From: an uncultured Cohaesibacter sp.
GTDB lineage: Bacteria > Pseudomonadota > Alphaproteobacteria > Rhizobiales > Cohaesibacteraceae
Direction: 5' to 3'
Length of the DNA: 64,000 bases
Assembly: GCF_963678225.1 (NCBI RefSeq)
Contig: NZ_OY782764.1
Location: 1,307,001-1,371,000, forward strand
Part shown: one piece after another, positions 55,001 to 64,000 of the stretch
Layout: every line of letters starts with the position of its first letter
Position numbering within the stretch: position 1 is the stretch's first letter
Notes under the pieces: generated by a model
What the model saw: only the letters and a program-made list of their open reading frames with translations
Database searches by the model: none
Told to the model about the DNA's origin: nothing
Program-made: the position numbers and the translations under genes

Positions 55001-55897
55001 ATGGCGGATGCGTCATGGTTAACCTCATTCCCCCAGCTGAGCCGAATGGAGCTGCTGACTATCCGTAAGACGCTTGATGGCGCTTACAAGGCATTCTCTC
55101 GAGAATATGGCGATGCGATTGAAAGCATCTTTCATCCCATTCTGGCCTTTCTCGTATGGTTTGAAAAACTGCTGATCAATACACCCTGGCCGATCATCAT
55201 TCTGGTGATTGGGGCGATTGTCTATTTCGCCAGTCGATCCTGGAAATTGCTGACCGGTGTCGTGATTGCCCTTCTGCTGGTCGGCTTTTTCGGCATGTGG
55301 GAAGACACCATGTCGACCCTTTCGATGATCACGGTTTGCACGCTGATTTCCATTGTTCTGGGCATTCCCATCGGCATTGGCATGGCTAGGTCTGACCGGT
55401 TCCAGAAGGTCATGATGCCTATCCTCGATGTCATGCAGACCATGCCGGCCTTTGTCTATCTCATTCCGGTGGTCATGCTGTTGGGCATCGGCAAGATTCC
55501 GGGGCTGATTTCCGTCGTCATCTACGCCATTCCGCCAGTGATCCGCCTGACCAATCTGGGCATCAGGTTGGTGGATGCTGAAGTGCTGGAAGCGGCCACC
55601 GCCTTTGGCGCCAATGGGCGACAGCGTCTGTTCAACGTACAGATCCCGCTTGCCATGCCCAACATCATGGCGGGCATCAACCAGACCATCATGATGGCAC
55701 TGGCCATGGTTGTCGTGGCGTCAATGATCGGCGTGAAGGGCCTCGGTCAGCCGGTGTTGAAATCCATTCAGAACCAGTATTTCACGCTTGGTCTGTTTAA
55801 CGGTCTGGCCATTGTCGCATTGGCCATCATTTTTGACCGCGTGTCTCAGGCATACGCCAAGCGAAGCCAGAAGCACATGAAAGGAGCCCATTCATGA
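55001..55897 (+). CDS. proW: Glycine betaine/proline-type ABC transporter permease
   Basis: 298 aa. BPD-type inner-membrane permease with about six to seven TM helices. LDVMQTMPAFVYLIPVVMLL and VVIYAIPPVIRLTNLGIR are characteristic of ProW/OpuAB, and the EAA loop is LEAATAFGANGRQRLFNVQI. The N-terminal 45 residues are soluble. It overlaps proV by 4 bp (ATGA). Confidence 0.94.
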   Translation: MADASWLTSFPQLSRMELLTIRKTLDGAYKAFSREYGDAIESIFHPILAFLVWFEKLLINTPWPIIILVIGAIVYFASRSWKLLTGVVIALLLVGFFGMWEDTMSTLSMITVCTLISIVLGIPIGIGMARSDRFQKVMMPILDVMQTMPAFVYLIPVVMLLGIGKIPGLISVVIYAIPPVIRLTNLGIRLVDAEVLEAATAFGANGRQRLFNVQIPLAMPNIMAGINQTIMMALAMVVVASMIGVKGLGQPVLKSIQNQYFTLGLFNGLAIVALAIIFDRVSQAYAKRSQKHMKGAHS

Positions 55898-57183
55898 GCA
55901 ACACTCTTATTGAAGTCAAAGGGCTCTATAAACTGTTCGGTTCGAACCCCAAGGCGCATATGCCTCTGGTGCATCAGGGATTGGGCAAAGACGAGATTCT
56001 GGCCAAGACAGGCCACACGCTGGGCCTCAAGGACATCAACCTGTCCATCAAGGAAGGCGATATCTCCGTTATCATGGGCCTGTCCGGCTCGGGCAAGTCG
56101 ACGCTCATTCGCCATTTCAACCGGCTGATTGAACCCACCGAGGGGCAGATACTGGTGGGCGGAACCGACGTGATGAGCCTGTCGGAGAAAGAGCTTGAGC
56201 AATTCCGCCGCCACAGAATGTCCATGGTGTTCCAGCGCTTCGGTCTGCTGCCGCATCGCACGGTGCTCGACAATGTGTCCTTCGGCCTGACCATTCAGGG
56301 CATCAGAAAAAAGGAAGCCAACGACCGTGCGGTTGAGTGGCTCGAAACGGTTGGGCTGGGAGGCTATGAGAACCAGTATCCGGCGCAGCTATCCGGTGGT
56401 CAGCAGCAGCGCGTCGGGTTGGCGCGTGCTCTGGCGACCAATGCCGACATCCTGCTCATGGATGAAGCCTTCTCGGCGCTGGATCCGCTCATCCGATCCG
56501 AGATGCAGGACCAGCTGGTGGAACTGCAGGAAAAATTGCAGAAGACCATTATCTTCATCACCCACGATCTGGATGAAGCGCTGCGTCTTGGCAACAATAT
56601 CGCCATTCTGAAAGATGGCGAACTGGTGCAGGACGACAAGCCTGAGGAAATTCTCCTTAATCCGGCGACGGACTATGTAGAAGCCTTTGTGCGTGACGTG
56701 AACCGGGCTCGGGCCCTCACGGTTGAAACCGTGATGCAGCCTCAGGAATTCCGTATCACCGCAACGACCATCGAAGAGGCCCTCAAACAGATGCGTGCGC
56801 ACAAGGATGATTACGCCTATCACGTCACCGATGATGGCTATCAGGGCATGCTGTCGCAGGAAAGCCTTGAGGAATATTATCAGGAAGACAAGACGGCCAA
56901 GTTGACCGAAGAGCATTATGAAGATCTTGAGCCGATTGCTCCGGATGCTGCGCTTGAAGAGGTTCTGCCAGAAACTCTGGCGTCGGACTATCCAGTTCCG
57001 GTCGTGGATGAAGAAGGCGAATTCATGGGTAGTCTGTCACGGGATGCTCTGGCCGAAGTGCTTAGCCCCGAAGCCTCATCTGGAGAGGCAGATACTGACA
57101 CGAGCGCTTCCTCTGAAGAGGGCAGCGAGACGTCTGCAGAAAAAGACGAGAGCAAGGGCAAGCCGTCGACAGCCTCAGCCTGA
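55894..57183 (+). CDS. proV: Glycine betaine/proline-type ABC transporter ATP-binding protein
   Basis: 429 aa. ATPase domain about 1-270: Walker A GLSGSGKST, SMVFQRFGLLPHRTVLDNV, signature LSGGQQQRVGLARAL, Walker B ILLMDEAFSALDPL. Two CBS-like segments follow (about 280-390), the usual ionic-strength or nucleotide sensors of OpuA/ProV. The tail (about 390-429) is low-complexity, rich in Glu, Ser and Ala (ASSGEADTDTSASSEEGSET). A terminator follows. Confidence 0.94.
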   Translation: MSNTLIEVKGLYKLFGSNPKAHMPLVHQGLGKDEILAKTGHTLGLKDINLSIKEGDISVIMGLSGSGKSTLIRHFNRLIEPTEGQILVGGTDVMSLSEKELEQFRRHRMSMVFQRFGLLPHRTVLDNVSFGLTIQGIRKKEANDRAVEWLETVGLGGYENQYPAQLSGGQQQRVGLARALATNADILLMDEAFSALDPLIRSEMQDQLVELQEKLQKTIIFITHDLDEALRLGNNIAILKDGELVQDDKPEEILLNPATDYVEAFVRDVNRARALTVETVMQPQEFRITATTIEEALKQMRAHKDDYAYHVTDDGYQGMLSQESLEEYYQEDKTAKLTEEHYEDLEPIAPDAALEEVLPETLASDYPVPVVDEEGEFMGSLSRDALAEVLSPEASSGEADTDTSASSEEGSETSAEKDESKGKPSTASA

Positions 57184-57217
57184 GGCAAAAGAGCGCACTT
57201 GCCAAGATTATGACATG

Positions 57218-57251
57218 AAAAAGGGTGACCATTCGCTGGCCACCCTTTTTA
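57218..57251 (+). terminator. Rho-independent terminator of proV
   Basis: GGGTGACC, loop, GGCCACCC (one mismatch), then TTTTT, with A's on the other side. Confidence 0.85.
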
Positions 57252-57293
57252 TTAGTCGTCAAAGAAGATGTATGCAAAAGCGACTGACGCTAA

Positions 57294-58373
57294 TCAGCCC
57301 GCTTTCGTTGTGCCCATATTTTTGCGCATGGAAACAAACCGCATGGCGCGCTGAGCCGATGAGACATCAAGATCCTTATAGAAGGCGACTGTCCGACCGG
57401 TTTCTGCGAGGCCCTTGTTGAGTTTGTCTGCCTTCAACCCCATCAGTTTGCCAAATGCCCCACTGGTGATGCCAATGGATTTGCACAACAGGCTGATCGG
57501 CTCGTCGTTGGTTTGATAAAGGGCATTGGATACGATCGGCTCATCCATATCGGCCATGGCCGCCAGGAACATCACGATATCCGGCCCGCGGTTGGTTTCA
57601 ACCAGCATGCATAGAGCATCTGATTTATCCAGCTTGCCATCTCTGACATCCGCAATCACGATCTTGGCTTCGAGCCGCTTCTGGCGACCAACGATCTTTT
57701 GATCCTGAGCCGCCTTTCTTGCCCGGTCCACCAGCTCATTCGCAGCCTTTTCATTATCTTGGAACAATTGGGCGAGCTGCGCTTTCCCTTCCGGAGGAAG
57801 CAACGGCAGCAGACGCTTGGCGGCATCTTCTGTAATGTCCGGTCGCGAGCAAAGGTTGGCTTGCAACACTGCGTCGCCATCGGCCTTGGTCACCAGGGTA
57901 TTAAAGCCCTTGGATGTGATCTCCGCGCTCTTGTTTTGTGTGACCTTGTGCCAGACAGCGCGCGTTCCATTCTCGATGAGAGCATCAGTCACGGTGCCAC
58001 TGAGATGCTCGCGCTGGGCGATGCTTTCCAGATGGGTTTCCGGCAGGGTCTGGCTCAGTTGCACAAAGTCATCGTCGGTAAGAACGGGACTATGCTGGAG
58101 CATCGGCCCTGCAACGGACACATCATCATGAGCCATCTTGAGAGCGACCTCATTGGGCAGCCTTTGTTCCGTGGCTACCCGATCCGCAAACTCGGCTCGT
58201 CCTTCGACGCTGACGTCATTGAGCATCTTCAGAACGATATCTCTAAAGATTAGCGTTCCCTGCTCGGTGTGGTTTTCGGCACCATCGAAGAACAGATCCG
58301 CCACTCGACCGAGCAGTTCACGTCTTTTGTCGCTCGATTTCTCTCTGGCGAGGTCTGTAATATTATCCAACAT
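57294..58373 (-). CDS. DUF2336 domain protein
   Basis: 359 aa from the ATG at 58373 (MLDNITDLAREKSSDKRREL), with AGAGG before it. It is almost entirely helical, with HEAT-like repeats: LLGRVADLFFDGAENHTEQG, VALKMAHDDVSVAGPMLQHS, AQREHLSGTVTDALIENG, ANLCSRPDITEDAAKRLLPL. It has no signal or TM. DUF2336 proteins are common in alphaproteobacteria and of unknown function. It lies just downstream of the giant RTX gene on the same strand, separated by a terminator-like hairpin. Confidence 0.82.
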   Translation of the reverse strand: MLDNITDLAREKSSDKRRELLGRVADLFFDGAENHTEQGTLIFRDIVLKMLNDVSVEGRAEFADRVATEQRLPNEVALKMAHDDVSVAGPMLQHSPVLTDDDFVQLSQTLPETHLESIAQREHLSGTVTDALIENGTRAVWHKVTQNKSAEITSKGFNTLVTKADGDAVLQANLCSRPDITEDAAKRLLPLLPPEGKAQLAQLFQDNEKAANELVDRARKAAQDQKIVGRQKRLEAKIVIADVRDGKLDKSDALCMLVETNRGPDIVMFLAAMADMDEPIVSNALYQTNDEPISLLCKSIGITSGAFGKLMGLKADKLNKGLAETGRTVAFYKDLDVSSAQRAMRFVSMRKNMGTTKAG

Positions 58374-58457
58374 GGTTGCCTCTTTGCTTTGCATTTTTGA
58401 AAGACTATATCTCTTCGTTTCTAAGATTGAGTTAATCGATTGTGGACACAAATGATC

Positions 58458-58487
58458 AAATAACCCTTTAAAATTGCAGGGTTATTT
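58458..58487 (-). terminator. Hairpin at the end of the giant RTX gene
   Basis: AAATAACCC pairs perfectly with GGGTTATTT across a 12-nt loop. It lies 21 bp past the RTX stop. Confidence 0.6.
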
Positions 58488-58507
58488 TACTTAAACTGAA
58501 GATCGTT

Positions 58508-61500
58508 TTACCAGGATACATTGTCGATATTCTCCAACTCGATCTGGCTGCCGTCGCTGAAGTCGATGGTGCCGGTCGCATCGTCTGACAGTAGCATCTG
58601 ATCACTGCCATCGACCATTGTCACGGTGCCGGTATTAAGCGAGATCGTCCAGTCAGTGCCATAGGTGGTCGAGTCGGTACCATCGGCGCCAAGGATTTCC
58701 AGAGAGTCCGTCCAGTCTCCAACCGAGCCCCCATCAATGATGTCATTGCCGTCTCCCACCATATAGATAAAGGTATCATCCCCTTCGCCACCTGAGAGAT
58801 AGTCGTTGCCATCTCCGCCGATGATGGTGTCATTGCCTGCTCCGCCATACAGGGAATCATCTCCAGAGACTGAAATGTCGGTGAAGGTGGTATAGCTGTT
58901 GCCTTCCAGATACTGGATCGTGCCATCAATATTGCCTGCAACCACATCCTGAACACCATCGCCATTGATATCTGCAAAGACCGGAGCGGTTTCCGAAGAT
59001 GTGTTGACGAGTCCGGTCGAAGATGCATCAACTGCCGCAGCAAAGGATGGATTGTTAGCATCGCCTACATTCTCCTGAATGTAGAAGGTGCCACTGTCGG
59101 TACCCAACAAGGCATCGAGATCGCCATCCCCATCCAAATCCGAGAATGTGACAGAGGTATCCAGATCAGAAACCCCGATTCCATAAGGATCCGAGACGAC
59201 AGCTGAATAGCTTGGGTTATAGGCATTGCCGGTATTTTCGAAATAGACAAAGTGTCCGTCATGTGAGCCGGAGAACAAATCCATGTCGCCATCATTGTCG
59301 ATATCGACAAAGGTGGGGGCCATATCCGACCCGTAATCACCAAGATTATAGGCTCCGGACCAGTTGGCGTGATAGGGAGTACCGTTATTCTGGTAATAGA
59401 GCAGATCTCCATTCCCGTTGCCAACCACCATTTCCATATCGCCATCACCATCCAGATCTGCAAATGCAGGAGCAGCCTCTGTGCCCACATCAATGCCTGC
59501 ATAGTTGGATGTAACGAGATTATAGACAGGATTGGTCGCCGAACCGGTATTCTGATAATAGGCGATGTGACCGTCATTCTGACCTACAAACAGGTCAAGA
59601 TCTCCGTCATTGTCGATATCAACAAGAGTTGGTCTTGCATAGGAGCCGACATTGATGCCGTCGAAGGGGTTGGATGTGCCAGTCTGGTCAGTGAAGGTGG
59701 TAACTGTCGAGACAGACCCTTCACCACCGAAGAGAATATCGTCGCCCGTACCGCCATAGGCCGTGTCGTTGCCTGCACCGCCATAAAGCGCATCGTCGCC
59801 CGCTTCGCCGTGAAGAGCATCAGCACCGGCGTTGCCATAAAGCACGTCCGCCCCGTCTTCGCCATTGATGAAGTCGTTGCCGTCACCACCGGAGATCGTG
59901 TCTGACTCGGCGCCGCCGTAAATATCATCATTGCCAGTGCCACCGTCGATGGTATCCTGACCAACATCGCCATAGATAACATCGTCGCCGCCATATCCGG
60001 CAATCACGTCATTGCCGCTATAAGCGGTGATCATGTCATCACCGCTTGTGCCGTTGATCGTGTCGTTGTAGCTGCTGCCGTAAATCGGATTAAGGCTGCT
60101 CAGGTCGTCCACATCACCGACAACAACTGTGAGGGTCTGGCTGGTTGAAAGATTGCCGCTGTCAGTCGCCGTGACCGTGACATCGACGGACTTTTCGGTT
60201 TCATAGTCCAGCGAAACGCCATCCTTCAGTTTCAGGATTACAGCGCCATCCTGTGTAACCACCTCGAAGCGATTGTCATTGACATTGTAGGAAACGCTGT
60301 CGCCATTATCGACGTCACTTACGCTGAGTGTAGCGATTTCAGCCCCGGCTTCATTTTCCAGTACGCCGAAACCATCGGAATCGTTGATCTGGAAATTATC
60401 AAGCAGCGTGCCGTAGGAGTTTTCCGACCCCATTTCAATGAAAGTGATTGTGTTGGACCCATCGCCCGATCCTGCGGTCAGGTCCAGCGTGTAGGTGTTC
60501 CAGCCGAGGCCTTCATTGGCCGGATCGATGGTTGCGATAATCTCGCCGTTCCAGACGACCTGCACCACACTCTGGCCCAGTGCCTGCTCGGCGGTACCCG
60601 TTACGCCATCGCCATTAATCCCACGGGATTTCAGATCCATGGAAAGGCTGTAGGTCTCTCCATCTTCGAGGCCTTCCAGCTCACGCGTCAACGTGCCGTT
60701 GGATTGGGCCGCCAGGTCGACATGGTAGTCGCCATCGGTGGTGCCCAGTCCCATATGCCCTGCCTCATGCACATCGATGCTGCTCTGCGTCCAGCCGTCG
60801 ATATAAGCATCTTCAAACCAGCCGGTTCCATCGCCGCCACCGTGAACGCCGCCATTGAACACTTCGAAGCTTCCGTTATAGAGGAAGTTATAAGAGCCGG
60901 ACGCCGTAAGGGTCGGAGCTTCGTTGACATCACCTACTGTTACCTGAACTGGCAGATCAAAAGTGCCTCCATGGCCATCATCAGAGGTGACCGTGAAGGA
61001 AACAGTGCCGTTGGTTTCCGCTTCATAGTCAAGGGAGATACCGTCCTTCAGTTTAAGGACATAAGAACCATCCTGCTCGACAACCTCGAAGCGGCTGTCA
61101 TCGACGCTGTAGCTATGGGTATCGGACGCATCCACATCGGTGGAGGACAGGGTGCCGATGACCGCCCCGGAGTCATTCTCATCCACGGAGCTGGCTGACA
61201 GATCCACCGCGGTCGGTGCATCATTGGTGCCGGTGACTTCAATGGTGACGGTGCCCTGATCGGTGGAGCCATTGCCATCATCAGCGGTATAGGTGAAGGA
61301 GACCGCGCGGCTCTCTCCCACGGCCAGATCATCAAAGGCCGTGCCCGGATCAAAGCTGTAGGAGCCGTCCGCATTGAGGGTGACGGTGCCCTCGGATGGC
61401 TGGCCATCAAGGCTATAGCTGATCGTATCCCCATCCAGATCGGTCGCGGTGACAGAACTGGAAAGAACACTATTCTCGCCCGTGGTCTCTGAGGCATCAT

Positions 61501-64000
61501 TGGCAGTGACGGCCTCATTGAGATCGCCCACATCAATGGTGAAGTCTTCACTGAAGCTGCCGCCATTCTTGTCGTCGGTGGTCACCGTAAGGGTGACGGT
61601 CGGCTCGGTCTCATGATCAAGGGAGGTACCGTCCTTCAGTTTAAGGACATAGGCGCCATCCTGCTCGACAACCTCGAAGCGGCTGTCATCGACGCTGTAG
61701 CTATGGGTGTCAGAGGCATCCACATCGGTGGTGGACAGGGTGCCGATGACCGCACCGGAGGCATTCTCATCCACGGAGCTGGCTGACAGGTCCACCGCGG
61801 TCGGCGCATCATTGGTGCCGGTCACTTCAATGGTGACGGTGCCCTGATCGGTGGAACCATTGCCATCATCAGCGGTATAGGTGAAGGAGACCTCGCGGCT
61901 CTCATCGACGGCCAGATCATCAAAGGCGGTGCCCGGATCAAAGCTGTAGGAGCCGTCTGCATTGAGGGTGACGGTGCCCTCGGATGGCTGGCCATCAAGG
62001 CTATAGCTGATCGTATCTCCATCCAGATCGGTCGCGGTGACAGAACTGGAAAGAACACTATTCTCACCCGTGGTCTCTGAAGCATCATTGGCAGTGACGG
62101 CCTCATTGAGATCGCCCACATCAATGGTGAAGTCTTCACTGAAGCTGCCGCCATTCTTGTCGTCGGTGGTCACCGTAAGGGTGACGGTCGGCTCGGTCTC
62201 ATGATCAAGGGAGACACCGTCCTTCAGTTTAAGGACATAAGAGCCATCCTGCTCGACAACCTCGAAGCGGCTGTCATCGACGCTGTAGCTATGGGTATCA
62301 GAGGCATCCACATCTGTGGTGGACAGGGTGCCGATAACCGCACCGGAGGCATTCTCATCCACGGAGCTGGCTGACAGGTCCACAGCGGTCGGCGCATCAT
62401 TGGTGCCGGTGACTTCAATGGTGACGGTGCCCTGATCGGTGGAGCCATTGCCATCATCTGCGGTATAGGTGAAGGAGACCTCACGGCTCTCCCCCACGGC
62501 CAGATCATCAAAGGCCGTGCCCGGATCAAAGCTGTAGGAGCCGTCCGCATTGAGGGTGACGGTGCCCTCGGATGGCTGGCCATCAAGGCTATAGCTGATC
62601 GTATCTCCATCCAGATCGGTCGCGGTGACAGAACTGGAAAGAACACTATTCTCACCCGTGGTCTCTGAGGCATCATTGGCAGTGACGGCCTCATTGAGAT
62701 CGCCCACATCAATGGTGAAGTCTTCACTGAAGCTGCCGCCATTCTTGTCGTCGGTGGTCACCGTAAGGGTGACGGTCGGCTCGGTCTCATGATCAAGGGA
62801 GGTACCGTCCTTCAGTTTAAGGACATAGGCGCCATCCTGCTCGACAACCTCGAAGCGGCTGTCATCGACGCTGTAGCTATGGGTGTCAGAGGCATCCACA
62901 TCTGTGGTGGACAGGGTGCCGATGACCGCACCGGAGGCATTCTCATCCACGGAGCTGGCTGACAGGTCCACCGCGGTCGGCGCATCATTGGTGCCGGTCA
63001 CTTCAATGGTGACGGTGCCCTGATCGGTGGAACCATTGCCATCATCAGCGGTATAGGTGAAGGAGACCTCGCGGCTCTCATCGACGGCCAGATCATCAAA
63101 GGCGGTGCCCGGATCAAAGCTGTAGGAGCCGTCTGCATTGAGGGTGACGGTGCCCTCGGATGGCTGGCCATCAAGGCTATAGCTGATCGTATCTCCATCC
63201 AGATCGGTCGCGGTGACAGAACTGGAAAGAACACTATTCTCACCCGTGGTCTCTGAAGCATCATTGGCAGTGACGGCCTCATTGAGATCGCCCACATCAA
63301 TGGTGAAGTCTTCACTGAAGCTGCCGCCATTCTTGTCGTCGGTGGTCACCGTAAGGGTGACGGTCGGCTCGGTCTCATGATCAAGGGAGACACCGTCCTT
63401 CAGTTTAAGGACATAAGAGCCATCCTGCTCGACGACCTCGAAGCGGCTGTCATCGACGCTGTAGCTATGGGTGTCAGAGGCATCCACATCTGTGGTGGAC
63501 AGGGTGCCGATAACCGCACCGGAGGCATTCTCATCCACGGAGCTGGCTGACAGGTCCACCGCGGTCGGCGCATCATTGGTGCCGGTCACTTCAATGGTGA
63601 CGGTGCCCTGATCGGTGGAACCATTGCCATCATCAGCGGTATAGGTGAAGGAGACCTCGCGGCTCTCATCGACGGCCAGATCATCAAAGGCGGTGCCCGG
63701 ATCAAAGCTGTAGGAGCCGTCTGCATTGAGGGTGACGGTGCCCTCGGATGGCTGGCCATCAAGGCTATAGCTGATCGTATCTCCATCCAGATCGGTCGCG
63801 GTGACAGAACTGGAAAGAACACTATTCTCACCCGTGGTCTCTGAAGCATCATTGGCAGTGACGGCCTCATTGAGATCGCCCACATCAATGGTGAAGTCTT
63901 CACTGAAGCTGCCGCCATTCTTGTCGTCGGTGGTCACCGTAAGGGTGACGGTCGGCTCGGTCTCATGATCAAGGGAGACACCGTCCTTCAGTTTAAGGAC
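58508..64000 (-). CDS. Giant RTX/VCBS-repeat secreted calcium-binding protein, C-terminal part (runs off the right edge)
   Basis: At least 1,830 residues; the frame is open to base 64000, so the true start is outside. Order from the N-terminal side: at least five VCBS/cadherin-like repeats of 196 aa (to about 60950); a lectin-like jelly-roll segment (about 60370-60890, LYNGSFEVFNGG to LDNFQIND); another cadherin-like domain (about 60110-60370); an RTX block of GGxGxD nonapeptides (about 59740-60070); five or so FG-GAP/VCBS repeats with DxDxDGDxD calcium loops (about 58890-59690); a second short RTX block (about 58740-58870); and the C-terminus DFSDGSQIELENIDNVSW, a typical uncleaved type I secretion signal. 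Probable role: a surface adhesin or biofilm protein. No secretion genes lie in the window. Confidence 0.9.
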   Translation of the reverse strand, partial: VLKLKDGVSLDHETEPTVTLTVTTDDKNGGSFSEDFTIDVGDLNEAVTANDASETTGENSVLSSSVTATDLDGDTISYSLDGQPSEGTVTLNADGSYSFDPGTAFDDLAVDESREVSFTYTADDGNGSTDQGTVTIEVTGTNDAPTAVDLSASSVDENASGAVIGTLSTTDVDASDTHSYSVDDSRFEVVEQDGSYVLKLKDGVSLDHETEPTVTLTVTTDDKNGGSFSEDFTIDVGDLNEAVTANDASETTGENSVLSSSVTATDLDGDTISYSLDGQPSEGTVTLNADGSYSFDPGTAFDDLAVDESREVSFTYTADDGNGSTDQGTVTIEVTGTNDAPTAVDLSASSVDENASGAVIGTLSTTDVDASDTHSYSVDDSRFEVVEQDGAYVLKLKDGTSLDHETEPTVTLTVTTDDKNGGSFSEDFTIDVGDLNEAVTANDASETTGENSVLSSSVTATDLDGDTISYSLDGQPSEGTVTLNADGSYSFDPGTAFDDLAVGESREVSFTYTADDGNGSTDQGTVTIEVTGTNDAPTAVDLSASSVDENASGAVIGTLSTTDVDASDTHSYSVDDSRFEVVEQDGSYVLKLKDGVSLDHETEPTVTLTVTTDDKNGGSFSEDFTIDVGDLNEAVTANDASETTGENSVLSSSVTATDLDGDTISYSLDGQPSEGTVTLNADGSYSFDPGTAFDDLAVDESREVSFTYTADDGNGSTDQGTVTIEVTGTNDAPTAVDLSASSVDENASGAVIGTLSTTDVDASDTHSYSVDDSRFEVVEQDGAYVLKLKDGTSLDHETEPTVTLTVTTDDKNGGSFSEDFTIDVGDLNEAVTANDASETTGENSVLSSSVTATDLDGDTISYSLDGQPSEGTVTLNADGSYSFDPGTAFDDLAVGESRAVSFTYTADDGNGSTDQGTVTIEVTGTNDAPTAVDLSASSVDENDSGAVIGTLSSTDVDASDTHSYSVDDSRFEVVEQDGSYVLKLKDGISLDYEAETNGTVSFTVTSDDGHGGTFDLPVQVTVGDVNEAPTLTASGSYNFLYNGSFEVFNGGVHGGGDGTGWFEDAYIDGWTQSSIDVHEAGHMGLGTTDGDYHVDLAAQSNGTLTRELEGLEDGETYSLSMDLKSRGINGDGVTGTAEQALGQSVVQVVWNGEIIATIDPANEGLGWNTYTLDLTAGSGDGSNTITFIEMGSENSYGTLLDNFQINDSDGFGVLENEAGAEIATLSVSDVDNGDSVSYNVNDNRFEVVTQDGAVILKLKDGVSLDYETEKSVDVTVTATDSGNLSTSQTLTVVVGDVDDLSSLNPIYGSSYNDTINGTSGDDMITAYSGNDVIAGYGGDDVIYGDVGQDTIDGGTGNDDIYGGAESDTISGGDGNDFINGEDGADVLYGNAGADALHGEAGDDALYGGAGNDTAYGGTGDDILFGGEGSVSTVTTFTDQTGTSNPFDGINVGSYARPTLVDIDNDGDLDLFVGQNDGHIAYYQNTGSATNPVYNLVTSNYAGIDVGTEAAPAFADLDGDGDMEMVVGNGNGDLLYYQNNGTPYHANWSGAYNLGDYGSDMAPTFVDIDNDGDMDLFSGSHDGHFVYFENTGNAYNPSYSAVVSDPYGIGVSDLDTSVTFSDLDGDGDLDALLGTDSGTFYIQENVGDANNPSFAAAVDASSTGLVNTSSETAPVFADINGDGVQDVVAGNIDGTIQYLEGNSYTTFTDISVSGDDSLYGGAGNDTIIGGDGNDYLSGGEGDDTFIYMVGDGNDIIDGGSVGDWTDSLEILGADGTDSTTYGTDWTISLNTGTVTMVDGSDQMLLSDDATGTIDFSDGSQIELENIDNVSW
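59740..60070 (-). repeat. RTX nonapeptide (GGxGxD) calcium-binding block
   Basis: Runs of GGDGND, GGTGND and GGAGND-type nonamers. They form a parallel beta-roll that folds on calcium binding outside the cell. Confidence 0.9.
60979..64000 (-). repeat. Tandem 588-bp repeats in the RTX gene
   Basis: Equivalent points recur at 63918, 63330, 62742, 62154 and 61566, exactly 588 bp (196 codons) apart, with a further copy running off the right edge. Copies are nearly identical in DNA. The last copy diverges at its end (DGISLDYEAET). Alternating variants (KDGVS versus KDGTS) make a higher-order period of 1176 bp. Confidence 0.95.

Noticed and set aside
58508-64000. Repeats as a CRISPR array or satellite
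   Set aside because: The 588-bp units are in frame, encode VCBS/cadherin domains and have no spacers.

Overview
The window looks like chromosome of a marine-type alphaproteobacterium, most likely of the order Hyphomicrobiales (Rhizobiales). The best evidence is the block pckA / chvI-chvG-hprK-EIIA(Man)-HPr (46385-53102), a gene order typical of that group, together with a ChvE-type sugar-binding protein, a DUF930 protein, a membrane-bound cytochrome c urate oxidase (PuuD) and a short alphaproteobacterial HPr kinase. A genus such as Cohaesibacter would fit, but that is a guess. I see no rRNA, tRNA, CRISPR array, insertion sequence or prophage.

1-4197: the start of an RND efflux permease with its periplasmic adaptor (permease C-terminus is off the window), then malate synthase G. 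4459-27635: a nearly continuous nitrogen-scavenging region. It encodes (S)-ureidoglycine aminohydrolase, xanthine dehydrogenase XdhABC, an NCS2 purine permease, ureidoglycolate lyase, an allantoinase-OHCU decarboxylase fusion (PuuE-UraD), 5-hydroxyisourate hydrolase, a LysR regulator, the membrane urate oxidase PuuD, the complete urease set ureDABCEFG and the urea ABC transporter urtABCDE. The urt and ure genes lie head to tail, with urtE overlapping ureD, and an almost perfect sigma-54 promoter lies just upstream of urtA. Together these genes would take hypoxanthine/xanthine through urate, hydroxyisourate, OHCU, allantoin and allantoate to glyoxylate, urea and ammonia, and malate synthase G next door could assimilate the glyoxylate. 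The one step without an obvious dedicated enzyme here is opening of allantoate.

28266-46154: mixed housekeeping and accessory genes: an orphan ChvE, an MsbA-type ABC exporter, a YgjP-type metalloprotease, penicillin-binding protein 1A, a membrane acyltransferase, DNA polymerase I, two GNAT acetyltransferases, an unrecognised protein carrying the Pol-beta nucleotidyltransferase motif, a DMT transporter, a DUF930 protein, a class II glutamine amidotransferase, a secreted choice-of-anchor I protein and a type I methionine aminopeptidase.

46385-57183: PEP carboxykinase, divergent from the ChvI/ChvG two-component system, which is followed by a regulatory PTS (HprK, EIIA-Man, HPr) with no sugar permease. 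Next comes a glycine betaine/proline-type ABC transporter (proX, proW, proV). 57294-64000: a DUF2336 protein and the C-terminal part of a giant secreted calcium-binding RTX protein. That protein contains at least five near-identical 588-bp VCBS/cadherin-like repeats, a lectin-like domain, two RTX blocks and an FG-GAP propeller-like segment between them; its N-terminus is off the right edge.
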